A stretch of 64,000 nt of DNA from Amblyomma americanum (Eukaryota; Arthropoda; Arachnida; Ixodida; Ixodidae): assembly GCF_052857255.1 (NCBI RefSeq), contig NC_135500.1, positions 104,851,048-104,915,047 on the forward strand, given 5' to 3'. Shown here piece after piece: positions 1 to 10,614 of the stretch. A model generated the notes under the pieces. The model saw only the letters and a list, made by a program, of their open reading frames with translations, did no database searches and was not told where the DNA came from. How positions within the stretch are numbered: the first letter of the stretch is position 1; each line of letters begins with the position of its first letter. The position numbers were made by a program, and so were the translations under genes.

Positions 1-130
1 TTTACCCTTCCCTTACGGCGCGGTTCAGGTGTCCAACGATATATTAGACAGATACTGCGCCATTTTCTTTCCCCAAAAAACCAATTATTATTATTATTAT
101 TATTAATATTATTATTATTATTATTCGCTT
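1..130 (+). repeat. 3' end of SINE family 2, with TTA microsatellite tail
   Basis: The first ~90 bases match the 3' segment of the SINE seen complete at 21451-21732 and 24635-24931: a short pyrimidine-rich run, then a GCGCGGTTCAGGTGTCC-like stretch, then ATACTGCGCCATTTTCTTT. The 5' part lies outside the window. The tail grades into a (TTA)n microsatellite at about 86-125. Confidence 0.7.
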
Positions 131-1514
131 AGGCAACCGTTCAGGTCAGGTTGGAAATTTATGGCGTGTAGCTCAAGAAAGATGTGAAAAAAAAAAATTC
201 TTTCAGGTATTGGATACTGAATGTGAAAAATACAGCCGGCGACAAACTTAGGGTGTAGCAACCAGTAGAGGTTCCTTCCTCACACTGAGGTGGAAAGACA
301 AGCTTTTGAAATGTAAGGTGGATGTTAGCGACGTCGTCGTTTGCCACAGTTTTCGCATTTAAACTTCGGTCACTATTTTAGTCCGACTCATTAAAATGTA
401 GGAATTCATACCAGTTTCGAATTGTCGTATACTGTTCGAATTGCTCAGTGACTGCATTTTTTTCGTTTAAAAGTGTACAGACTGCTTCCTCCCTGGAGAC
501 GAAAAAAAAAACTTCAACAAAACTAATTCGTACTTACTCTGCGCTTCACCTAAGGTCAATTTTTGCAGGGGAAGACTTAATATGTAAATTTGGCACAAAA
601 CCAGCGCTTTTATAAAAACGACATCTCATTGGCTTTCGGGAGGCAGTATGAAATACGGCTGGAGTTTTTCGGCACGAAGATGCGCCCACTGCTTGTTCAC
701 CTTTCAGACTTCGACTATATCCCCAGCTTGCCTCTAAATCATCCTGCACGTTGGGAGTTCATATCCATCATAGCCCTGAACACACTTTTCTTCGGGGATG
801 CGGAGTGTTTGCACATAGGCGTCAGTTCTGGTGCTTTTTCTCATTTTTCTGCTCGTACTACGCGACTCGCCGCTACGCCGCGATGGCCCCATGGAACCGT
901 TCTAGTGAAACAAGGTCACGTACATTAAAACGATAGAGTGCAGAGCTGACCTGGTTTAGCCGGCCGATGTGCGAGTCTGAAACGAATCTCCAAAACTCCT
1001 GCGACAGGATATTTGCAAGCCAAACACGTCTAAAGGTAGGTGCTTATTCGTTGCTTCGAGTTTTCCTAATTTATAAATACGTGGACTAATAGTGCTGGAA
1101 GCTAGGATCCTCTTCGCGTAGTCGAATAACAAATTGAAAGTTAATGGCCAGAAACAAGCGGAAACAAAGTTATGGGCCCACCTGAGCATTTACAATCGAT
1201 TTTTCTTGTCTGGCAAAAAGAGTCCTGAAATTGGTAACATATGAAAGCGATTAGTGACGCGCCAGTTTATGCTAATGTCCCACCACCACCACCGTCTGAT
1301 GTTCATTTTATATATCACAACGATGCTATTATTGTGCATAGATTTCTGGTTAACGTTTTGCGAAAGCGGCACTTGGATTACTTGAGCAAAAGTCCTTGGC
1401 GTCCTGAAAGATTTCGATGCGAATTACACAAGCTGTGATTCAAATTGAGCTGGGTACTCAGTGGCATAGGTAGGCGCAGTGTTTTTACGTCATTGCAGCC
1501 TCCCCAATTGCAGC
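131..1514. other. AT-rich intergenic or intronic DNA
   Basis: No coding exon, RNA gene or repeat can be supported. The open frames here are short, overlap on both strands and show no domain. Confidence 0.5.
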
Positions 1515-1530
1515 AACCTTTCCTTCAGAA

Positions 1531-1763
1531 GCCGCCGCGGTGGCTGAGTGGTTACGGTGCTCGGCTGCTGGCCCGAAAGACGCGGGTTCGATCCCGGCCG
1601 CGGCGGTCGAATTTGGATGGAGGCGAAATTCTAGAGGCCCGTGTACTGTGCGATGTCAGTGCACGTTAAAGAACCCCAAGTGGTAGAAATTTCCGGAGCC
1701 CTTCACTACGGCGTCTGTCATAGCCTGAGTCGCATTGGGACGTTAAAACCCCCATAAACCAAA
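1531..1763 (+). repeat. Ruka-type tRNA-derived SINE, complete, 14-bp target duplication
   Basis: The head folds like a tRNA and has a pol III A box (TGGCTGAGTGG, ~1541) and B box (GGTTCGATCCC, 1585-1595). The body runs through AGAGGCCCGTGTACTGTGCGATG to the terminal CCCCATAAACC. The flanks carry a perfect 14-bp direct repeat, AACCTTTCCTTCAG, at 1515-1528 and 1764-1777. Family assignment to Ruka, described in ixodid ticks, is from recognition of the consensus. The tRNA-like head is part of the SINE and not a functional tRNA gene. Confidence 0.85.
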
Positions 1764-1777
1764 AACCTTTCCTTCAG

Positions 1778-2950
1778 TAGTGCATGTCTCTTCTCGTTCA
1801 CACCTCCCCTCCCCCTTCTGCTCTATAATTCTCTCTGTCACTGGCTACGTATGGAGAGAGGGCTTGCGACGTGACGTAAAAGTAGTGTTGAAAGCGAGGT
1901 TGGTATGATTGCTGGGAGGAAAACTGAAACAATGTCGCAGAGGTCTTGAAAAAATTTCAGCTTCTCACAGACTAGGAAATTAGTATGCACAGATAAATCC
2001 AGTATTCTTGATTACATGTACGCATAATATTCGAATTCGAAAGCAGTAGTTTTAAAATTTGCGAATTCTGTTTTTGATAGCAGCTTCAATGAGGCCTTAA
2101 AAATTTTGAAATTTCAAGACATTTATGAAACGCAAAAAAGAAAAATAACAATAGTGTCTTTTTATGTTTGTATTACTAATGCGAATATTGAATGCAGAAT
2201 ACCTTAAACACAATATTCTATGCCTGGCGAAGCAATATTTAGGCTACCAAGTGGCATGCTTTGTTCGAAGTATAAAATAAAGTTTTAAGAGCGCTCTGTT
2301 TTCTAAGCTAGCCCTGTTTGTTGTGATTTGAGGCCCTCTGTTATTTCAAGCAAACTTCGGCGCATACCTGCAATGTTAAGCATTTAACTTCTAATTTCGC
2401 AATATATTAATATTTTAAAAGTATAAAACAATGTCAAGCCGCGAAACACCACTGATATCGTACCATAACGTTTTCTCTCTCAGGAACTGAAGCCCAATAA
2501 ATATTAATTCTTCAACGTATTTAATCAAACATCCACATCGGTCCTTAGTACCTGTCCTACAATGCTCTAAGGTGCTTAATGCTTAGAGCTCGTCTTGCTG
2601 GTTCCTCAGTGCACAGCGACGTTTTGCATCAGCAGTCAAAAACAATGACGCCTGACCATTTCAGTGCACAAGAGAGTGCAAACAATGACGGTATTCAAGA
2701 TATCACCACAACAAACGATGCTGTTCATCTGAAGTACTTATTTGTTCTTCTAGCGCTTGCAGTGAAAATCCCCGTGTTGAAAATTAGATTAGTCAAGAAC
2801 CAGGAACGCCTTTACAAAGAAAAGTATAAAACTAAATGCATCTGTGACAGCGCAATTCCTGTTTAATGGGGGCTTATGCTTGCTAATTAATTCATACAAG
2901 ACGATAGAAAATAAAATCATGAGAAGGCGTGTGGTGTTTATAAAGCAGCA
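1778..2950. other. AT-rich DNA without supported genes
   Basis: A 95-codon open frame at 2579-2866 (+) shows no recognisable domain, splice context or composition shift, so I do not call it. Nothing else was seen. Confidence 0.45.
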
Positions 2951-2954
2951 CATT

Positions 2955-3140
2955 GAATAGGAGAGACGACGTAGCCAAAGGCCCCAGAATAATTTTGACC
3001 TCCTGGGGCTCTGTAACGTGCACTGACTATTTTGCAAGCAAATGGGCATTTTCTCAGTTCGCCTCCATCGAAATGTGGCCCCTACGGCCAGAATCTGATC
3101 ATTTGCCTTTAGGCTCAGCGGCTAAACACCACAGCTCTTA
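2955..3140 (-). repeat. Degraded SINE family 2, 3' truncated
   Basis: The reverse complement shows the family 2 tRNA-like head followed by the body (AGTGCACGTTACAG, GGAGGTCAAAATTATTCTGG). The copy stops where the pyrimidine-rich segment would start. The B box is mutated, so this is an old copy. Confidence 0.6.
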
Positions 3141-4130
3141 AGCATCCCGATGGAAAAAAAAACAACACGTATACTTAAAAATTAGGAATGGACGAATTTG
3201 GATTCGTTTGTCCCATCAAAAAGCGTTCGCTAACGCTTAATACATTGTGGCATTGAACATCTTTCGAGGCTTCATCATATAGGATTGCCCGCTACTCCAC
3301 TTCAACCGGAATTCCTTCGTGTAGATTCCAGAAATTTTACAACTTGAACAAGCAATTTTTCCAAATTTCTATATTTTAAGCCTTTCCTCTATTAAAATCG
3401 AAAGCAGAGCCTGAATGATTATGGCGCTGTAATAAAGCATGCCAGCACACAGCAACTGGTTTAAGGAATATTAATTGCAAGCCCTCTAAGCCCTCTCGTG
3501 GAAATCAGGGAATTATTTTTATTATTGTGTAACAATAAATATGACGTATTAAGTTGTTATAGAGAAAGCGCGTTCCCTTCATATTACTTATTCGAACAAA
3601 GCTTCCGGTGGACTTCTAGTTTTATTGGGTTTCTTATTGATTGCCTATTTTATTGAGTTGCTTATTAATTGGGTTGCTTATTGCTTATTACACAGTGAGA
3701 GCTGTTTACTACCACCTGAACAAGGCTGACGTTATTCGCTCTATACTCGCCAAAAATAATATCTGTCCAGAAGACTCGACGTCATAATGCATTTAGTTTC
3801 CTGTAGAGAATAGTTAGCGCTTCTACTTAGGTTAATTCTTCAACACTACATCGACTTCTACAACGGGACATCTAATCGACTGCGTTTTCTTGTCTATCTC
3901 AACCTCCATGCCGAGACAGACATATTCGCTTAAAAGGTGTTTCGTGAATTGTTCGTAAAACCTTTTTGTGGTGTGTTGCTTCGCCATCTTTTACCGTTTT
4001 TTTTATTGATGCGCAAACGTGGGTGATTCAGTTCATTAGTTTCCTTTGCTTGAAACTGTGCCTTCAGCCTTGGTGAGGTGGAGCTGCCTTTTAATAAAAA
4101 TAACATTATATGGCTTCACTGTTATTTCCT
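3141..4130. other. AT-rich DNA upstream of the phosphotransferase exon
   Basis: No repeat or exon is recognised. The segment ends in a pyrimidine tract and AG just before 4140. It is probably an intron in the 5' UTR or the upstream region of the gene at 4173. Confidence 0.4.
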
Positions 4131-4140
4131 CCTTTTAGGA
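4126..4140 (+). promoter_or_regulatory. Probable 3' splice site in the 5' UTR
   Basis: TTTCCTCCTTTTAG is followed by GACGGCGAGG about 33 bases before the ATG at 4173. It is a good acceptor and implies an upstream noncoding exon. Confidence 0.5.
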
Positions 4141-4172
4141 CGGCGAGGTGATTTGCAGGCAACAGCACCAGG

Positions 4173-4745
4173 ATGACGAGCGTCTTCCTCTTCGTCCCCA
4201 ACCTGATCGGATACCTCCGCATGGCCATCGTCGCCTACGACTGGCTCGTGGTAACCGACGACCGTTTGTTCGCGTTGCTCTTCCTCCTCTCCATACTGCT
4301 GGACGGGGTGGACGGCTGGACTGCCCGCCTTCTGGGCCAGGCCTCAGCCTTCGGCACGCTCCTGGACGTCAGCATCGACCTGGGCGCCCGAGCCATGCTC
4401 TGGAGCCTCGTGTGGCCCCGCTTCGGGGGATTCATATCATCCGTCGAGTGGCTGGGACTCTTGTGCAACTACCGCGAAGCCGGCACGGACTGGAAGCGAG
4501 ACGCGTGCCACCACCCGCGCTGGATCCGCGTGATTTTCGCCAACGGGTTCAAGAACCCGTGGGGAGCTGTGCTCGTCACCGGGACTCATTTTCTCCCCTT
4601 GGCGATATTTGTCTACGAACGCGGGATTTGGACCGGCTGCTGCGTCCCGTATGTGATCGCCTTCTTGTGGTTTGGCAAAGGAATTTGCTTCATGACTGAG
4701 GGCTATTTCGTGTGGTACCACGTAAAAAAATTGAACGCTTCTTGA
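4173..4745 (+). CDS. CDP-alcohol phosphotransferase, phosphatidylinositol-synthase-like
   Basis: This 190-residue membrane protein carries the full CDP-alcohol phosphotransferase signature D-x2-DG-x2-AR-x8-G-x3-D-x3-D at about residues 43-68 (LLDGVDGWTARLLGQ, then FGTLLDVSIDL). The N-terminus (FLFVPNLIGYLRM) resembles animal phosphatidylinositol synthase (CDIPT), which joins CDP-diacylglycerol and inositol in the ER membrane. The region after the motif, with a WKRDACHHPRW segment, does not look like standard CDIPT, so the exact alcohol acceptor is uncertain and it may be a divergent paralogue. Hydrophobic stretches near residues 30-45, 70-85, 130-150 and 155-175 fit membrane helices. The whole coding part is one GC-rich exon in AT-rich surroundings. 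A pyrimidine tract plus AG ends just before 4140, suggesting a spliced 5' UTR. The start ATG at 4173 is the first in this frame after that acceptor. An overlapping open frame at 4148-4699 is a shadow. Confidence 0.8.
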   Translation: MTSVFLFVPNLIGYLRMAIVAYDWLVVTDDRLFALLFLLSILLDGVDGWTARLLGQASAFGTLLDVSIDLGARAMLWSLVWPRFGGFISSVEWLGLLCNYREAGTDWKRDACHHPRWIRVIFANGFKNPWGAVLVTGTHFLPLAIFVYERGIWTGCCVPYVIAFLWFGKGICFMTEGYFVWYHVKKLNAS

Positions 4746-4957
4746 ACTGCGGGGCTTTAACTGCTTGTTCGTCAATACGGCAACGAAACCATAGCCGAGC
4801 TCATCTGGGTATTGCAGACGGGCGCAGCAGGAAGTAGAACAGAGGTTCGTTGAAACCGTTTCACGTAACGAGAAACGCACTGTTCTTATCGTTTCCTTAT
4901 AGAGCGCTGCTACGAAGGAGCCAAGAATTTTATTTTTTTGATCGAGTAGTTATTTTT

Positions 4958-4963
4958 ATTAAA
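4958..4963 (+). promoter_or_regulatory. Candidate polyadenylation signal ATTAAA
   Basis: ATTAAA lies 213 bases after the stop codon of the phosphotransferase gene and is followed by GT-containing sequence (GTGTTCC). Confidence 0.35.
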
Positions 4964-4969
4964 GTGTTC

Positions 4970-5711
4970 CTGCGCTCGCTTCTAGTGCGGGAAGTGAATT
5001 TCAATAATGTAGCAGGAAGTTGAGATTAACTGTGCGCTATCTGTAAGGTTTACTCCTCGATATCCTATCTCAAAGACTTGCTCAGATGGCGTGTAACTTT
5101 TGCACATTTTGGGCTTCCCACTCTGTCACGTCCAGAAAGCGGACATTTAAAAAAGAAGGAAAAGTTCAGAGGCAGATTCAGAAAAAGGGATGAATTTATT
5201 AGTGAATATGAATGCTATTATATAACAAAGGTTTGTTTTCCTATGCATTCGATTTTATTATATCTTCTTCTGGGCAAAAACGCACGATATCAAAGGCTTG
5301 GAGGATGCATAGTGAATGACGACCACCGTGCCTTCACCGAACGGCAGAAAGGAAGACATTGATAAGTATGTTGAAAAAAGACTATTAGTACATTGAATTC
5401 TTGAAGAACTGTCGTTGCTAGTATGCCTGACTACTGTTGGAGCTAATGCTCGTCTTTGGAAGAGCGAAAGCGTCTTATTTATGTTCTCATATGCGTTGTA
5501 CTGCTGGGCAACCAACTCTGCCAGCAGCATGCTCTGGACATATCACGGGGATAGTGATTAGTACTTAGTACACTAGGACTTACTAGGCTCTAAATGTTTC
5601 TGCATATCAAGGTATCTACCAGATGTCTAAGTGCAGGAGTGTAGTGTCGTTATGGGGCTGATTTAAACGAGGAAATAACGCTTATTTTTTCTACTGCTCT
5701 GGTTCTCTTCC
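4970..5711. other. Intergenic DNA
   Basis: No supported gene or repeat was seen. Confidence 0.4.
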
Positions 5712-5803
5712 TTGCAATAAGGGAGTAATTACTCCTATGCATCCAGCCAAGCGGAGTCATACGGCTGGGTGGATGCCAATGAATAATTACTTCCTTATTA
5801 CAA
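5712..5803. repeat. 92-nt imperfect inverted repeat (long hairpin)
   Basis: Arms TTGCAATAAGGGAGTAATTA and TAATTACTTCCTTATTACAA begin and end the structure. Pairing continues inwards through GCATCCAGCC and GGCTGGGTGGATGC, leaving a loop of about 14 nt. It is either a tiny foldback element or a pre-miRNA-like hairpin, and the sequence does not decide which. Confidence 0.6.
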
Positions 5804-7550
5804 ATCCACTCCACCTTGGGGGATTCCTCTAAAACAGTTGACCGCCTTCCTTGTACTCAAATTTTTGGCATCGCTAATCGCTTCGTGCCACCAAGAACGC
5901 TTCTTTCGTTTATTTTATAATTAATCGATTCAATTTCTGAACTTACCATTTATTCATATGCTTAGCTTGCGAATAAGAGAACGATGCGCCTTGATGCCGT
6001 CGAATTTCCATCGCATATATATATACAGAAAAGCCTAATAAAGAATACGTAACGAAGGCTACAAGAATGAGGAATGATGGTCACTTCTTTATTGGAGTTC
6101 TCTGAAAGCTTACATAAAACGCACACATTTTGCTCAAAACTTATACACGTCCAGGCCATGCCGCTGGTTCTTTAGACACGCATATGCTCTGTACAGAAGA
6201 ACACTCGGTTATTTGGTTCCAACAAAAAAAGACTAGAGTTTTAAACGTAACATCGAACTGCTGTAAAATGATTGAGTAAAAACACAACTTTTGTAGGCCC
6301 TAGAGCCACTTTTTTTCTTTTCTGCATTGGTGTGCAAGCTCTTAAAACGCAGACGCTCTTCTCAAGATATTGAGCCATATTTCTCTCTTTCTGTATAAGG
6401 CAACTTAAAGTTTTATGTTCTCAAAACATTCGCCAATTTCTATTTAAAAAGAAAGCCTACAGTGAGTAGGAATTAGCATAAGAGTTCTCTGAGTGTGGTC
6501 ATTTTGTTCTCCGAAAAATCACATGGTTTTTTGGAATGCACTATCCTCCGCAGAAATTCAGCACTTGAAATAATTCTTCATTTTACAACAGTGATATTCT
6601 CTAGGCGAGATTGGGGAAAAGGGCTACGATCGAGGGTAAATGTCTTTTGCATATTTTTATGCATAGGGTGCTCAATAAAATGCTTTCCGAGAGCACCATA
6701 ACTGCGACATAACAAGCCATTTCTTCGCTCTATATAGGTAGTGAAAACGAGAGTGCCTGTTAAAATGTGCAAATATCAGCGAAAGCAGGATCTCTTTTCA
6801 AAGCGGTGACTTTTATTAAACGTTAAATCTTGCGAACAGAACTTAAATCTTTCAGTACAGGAAGGAGAAACGCTGTCACTATGCACAAACGGAATTTGAG
6901 ATATGTATAATGCCATCCACCCAAATAATATGGCAACAGAGGCGTCCTGCATTCGCCGATCTCCATGCCTTTGGTTGAAGTGCTCGAACCGCCTGATGTT
7001 GCAGTGCCACATCTGTGGGATTAAACCGCTAACACATGTACTTGACAATGAACGATGAAGCGCTCTTTGACTTCAAGAAACGCTGAAAAAAAAGGCAGCT
7101 TTAAATCCTTTTAATGCACGTACAGAGTTTGTTTAAATGTGTTAATAATAAATGTGTCTGGTGTCTCCTAGAGAAACTGCATGGGCACGCGATGCCAGTT
7201 TGAAAACGATACTTTGCCTCGCAATACAGACTTCGCTGCAAGTCACAGCAACTTAACGAATTGCTGCGAGCCTGCACATGGGCAAGAGTTCGAGGCAGTA
7301 AACATCGCTGTTCTTCATTATCTTAGTAGCTGGTAGCGCCTCATCCGTGGTGATGCTTCAACCTGCGAGGACAAGAATGCAACACAGAGTTAATTAAAAG
7401 TATGCAAAAAGCTAGAAATAAAAGATGTTTTAGTGCAGGCTCAGAAAATGATTACTCAATACGTCGAGAAATGAAAAGAAGCGCATGAAAAGGCTTAGGG
7501 CAAAGTATGCACACAAAAAAAAAAAACAAGAAAAGGGACACTTAAGGTCC
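5804..7550. other. AT-rich DNA without supported genes
   Basis: Open frames at 5962-6159, 6495-6701 and 6776-7048 are short and have no recognisable domain. No repeat family was recognised. Confidence 0.4.
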
Positions 7551-7553
7551 CCG

Positions 7554-8104
7554 TTTAAGGGGCTCTGAAAAGGGCTCTCAATAAAGGTACTGCATTACAG
7601 GGTTGTTCAAAGATTCCGCTTCACGAAGATCCTCCAGCAAGAATTTTTTAACGCATATTGTAAAGGCTGAGTTAAGTGGAGTCAAAATTTGAATTTCAGC
7701 GTCTTCGCGCCTTTCCCTCTACTCTCGTCATTTTTTTTTTTACTCTCAAAGGTTCGTGCTCCTCCGCCGGCTGCCGACGTGAGCGGGAATTCCCCGAGGG
7801 GGCGGGATGGTTGCTACTTCCTGACCCGCTGGAGCGGTTGACTGGCCAAACCCATGGTAGCTGCGTGAGGTCCTAAAGACTGTAATCAATAGCCATCTCT
7901 CAACAGAATTACGCAGGTTCGGGCGACGGAGGACTGCGCAAGCGTGAAAAAGTTGTCAGAAAGCACTCGCCAACTTTCGCGCGTGATTGTAGGTTCTCTG
8001 CTTCGTGTAGAAGTGCATTGTTTGGCTGGGGTGTTCCTGAGGAGAGAATGTAGTGCATTCAGCGCGATTGTGTACCCAGTCCAGATGTTTCAGAGCCCCT
8101 TTAA
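7554..8104 (+). mobile_element. TTAA-type MITE with 17-bp terminal inverted repeats
   Basis: The ends are TTTAAGGGGCTCTGAAA (7554-7570) and its inverted partner TTTCAGAGCCCCTTTAA (8088-8104), matching at 16 of 17 positions. The interior (CAAAATTTGAATTTCAGCG, CTTCGCGCCTTTCC) also occurs on the opposite strand in the insert at 22034-22538, so this is a dispersed family. The TTAA-like ends suggest piggyBac-type mobilisation, which is inference because no transposase is present. Confidence 0.6.
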
Positions 8105-8203
8105 GAGTATGATCCAAAGTGTTGATCGCTTGATGCTCGTTAATGCGGAATTCGTAATTCTATACATTACATTCGTAGATCACTGGAAGTCCTCATACCA
8201 CTT

Positions 8204-8402
8204 CTGGCGCAGTGGTGAAGCAGTCAAGCGATAAGCCACTGCTCTGCACGGGCAGTTTTTGCGAGACACACGTTGCTCTTCCCGAGCAACGTCACGAGAA
8301 CAGTCGTTAATTTATGTGCCATTAGCCAAGCTGTTTAGTTTGTGCGCAATCTCATGGGCAGGTTGTGACGACGCCACAAGGTCGCGTGGCCAATATGGCA
8401 TA
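8204..8402 (+). repeat. SINE family 3 (tRNA-like head), copy 1
   Basis: Starts GGCGCAGTGGTGAAGC and continues through GTTGCTCTTCCCGAGCAACG, CATGGGCAGGTTGTGACGAC and GCCACAAGGTCGCGTGGCC. The same order of blocks appears at 35911-36135 and, split, at 26353-27300. Confidence 0.65.
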
Positions 8403-9782
8403 CCAATGTTACCGGAACGGCCGGTTGCACCGGCCACCCTGGCGGGGAGGCTTCAGAGAGTCGCCGATGCCGGATAGTTATTTTCCGACATGGTGGCACT
8501 AATGTTCTCTAGTTAAATTAAAAGCAGGAAGGCACGGGCACAAAAACAGGTCAAATGAACAATGTCTAAGTCAAGCGTTTAACCAATACCAAGTAACAGC
8601 ACTCAGGCAGGTGGGTTAGATTCAATGAGCATTAGTAGTGCGAACAGTTTAGCCATAGGCTGAGTAATGTTGAGATAACATAAAGTCTGCATTCAACTCT
8701 TACTTATGCCCAGGGTGCGCAGTCGGTAGACCGGTGATCTTTACAGTGTGAGTGTGAGCGAGTACACGAAGCACAGGAAAAAAAAAACCGCTCTATGATG
8801 ACATCGTGTTTCTACGGCGGCTGAACTAGATCAACGCGAGCACTGGCCATAACAAGCTCTCTACTGTATTTTGGTATATTAAATCTGCTCAAAAGTGCAT
8901 TCTAGCAGACATGAGGGCGTGCGCAACGACCATATCACCAGAACTGGCTTTTTCGATGATCATCTATTGTTATACAGAGGAGGCATAGTTTCAATAACGC
9001 CCAAATTCTGTCGCTACCCTAGATTATAAACTCAGTATTAGCTGTATAGGTGTCGTAGTCATACTTTAGTATTCTTAGTGCAAAGCATTTAACGGTGCAC
9101 AATATAGCACGCGTAAGTTTACTAAGAACGCAATCAGACTTCTGCAAGGATTCTATCATTGAACCAAGTGAGCTAAATATGTAGTACATAGCCCAACAAA
9201 AAAAAGAGCGAATAAAATGCATTTTTTTTGTGTTCAAGCATCACACTGCGTTTTTACTTTCACTAAATACGAGCATTGTCGCCTAAAATGCCCTTCTTTG
9301 CAGCCTCGCTTATCTTAAGCTACAGTTAACCCTCCTGCTAATTAAGCCTTTTACTTCAAACCTCATTTCCCTGAAAATTAAAAGCTTGATTTCATCATCA
9401 AAAATATATTTAAAGGTGTATAAAAGGAGCAAGAATATCTGTGCGCCGTATTGTGAGTTTAACAAACTGTTGGAGGTAATCACTTTGCACTCGTGGCTGC
9501 CTTTGTGAGACTGTGCGTCTACGGCTCGCATCATTTTTTTCCGTACACTACCCTTCCCACTCTTTTACCATTTTGTTGCGCATCGGCATCACACCCCAAC
9601 AATTATAAATCCGCTTTCCCCTTAAACGGTCACGCCCTGATACCAAAAGCCACCGCAGACTGCACATGAGTACTGCTACTACGTGTGTAGCTGATTTTAC
9701 TTGGGGATTCTCATTCGTATTATGCCAGCGAGACACAGTTATCTCCGTTCTAACAGCTGTCTACAGCTGAAAGTTGGGGTTT
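8403..9782. other. AT-rich DNA without supported genes
   Basis: No exon, RNA gene or known repeat was recognised. Confidence 0.4.
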
Positions 9783-9936
9783 CAGGAAAGGAAATGGAAC
9801 AGTGACTATCGCACATATCTCGGCGGACACCAAAACCGCACCGTAAGGAAGGGATAAAGGAGGGCGTGAACGAAAGACAGATATAAAGAAAGAAAGGAAG
9901 AAAGAGAGAAAGCAAGACAAAAGAAAGAAGGAAGGA

Positions 9937-9991
<55 letters not shown>

Positions 9992-10009
9992 GAAGAAAGA
10001 AAGAAAGAT

Positions 10010-10040
<31 letters not shown>

Positions 10041-10215
10041 GGTGCCGTAGAGGATGTCTCCGGAATAATTTCGACCTCCTGGGACCTTTAACGTGCACTG
10101 ACATCATACAGCACACAGGCGCCTTTTTGCGTTTCGCCTCCTTTGAAACGCGGCCGCCGTGGTCGGGTGCGGGCCTGGGTACTCCGGCTCAGTAGCCGAG
10201 CGCCCCGAGCAACCG
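9783..10215 (-). repeat. SINE family 2 with an expanded internal GAAA microsatellite
   Basis: On the minus strand the order is tRNA-like head (about 10150-10215), body (GTCAGTGCACGTTAAAGGTC), pyrimidine-rich middle, then the GGTGTCCGCCGAGATATGTG 3' end. The middle has grown into a (GAAA/TTTC)n run at about 9890-10040, which makes the copy ~150 bp longer than those at 21451 and 24635. Confidence 0.75.
9890..10040. repeat. (GAAA)n microsatellite
   Basis: About 150 bp of GAAA units with occasional GGAA and GATA interruptions. It creates a false leucine/serine/phenylalanine-rich open frame on the minus strand. Confidence 0.9.
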
Positions 10216-10614
10216 CGGCTACTGCTCTTTTTTCTCACTAATATATCGCCGTTCCTCTTCGCATCAATGCAACATCGCTCTCAACAAATATATGCACGTT
10301 CATTTGACATTTACTGCAGAGGTGGCCATATTCTGATGCGTTGTAGGTTGCGCGAAATTGCACACTAGCCATTGCACCGAAAAAGTGCAGATGCAACCTT
10401 TGAAGGCGTATTTCTCTTAATGGGCATAATCTCTCGAATGACTGAGCACTAACCACAATTTTAAACGTGATCGCAGTGAATGTATAAATTAATGACCGCC
10501 TCTGCGGAAAGTACTGCGTCACAGTGCTGAAGAGTTGCTTGCCATTAATCGCTTCTATTCGAAAACGTCTGAACCATTACAGAAGCGCGCGAAAACACGA
10601 CGAAGCCACGGAAC
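10216..10614. other. Flank downstream of the glycine-rich gene
   Basis: No gene or repeat was recognised. It presumably holds the 3' UTR of the minus-strand gene at 10615-11052. Confidence 0.4.

Noticed and set aside
1531..1605. tRNA gene
   Set aside because: The cloverleaf-like segment with A and B boxes is followed by the SINE body and tail and flanked by a target duplication, so it is the SINE head. The same holds at 21451, 21894, 24635, 25100, 39898 and 62215-62290.
2579..2866. 95-codon open frame
   Set aside because: No domain, no composition change, and no Kozak-like or splice support.
9739..10116. 125-codon leucine/serine/phenylalanine-rich open frame
   Set aside because: Produced by the GAAA microsatellite inside a SINE.
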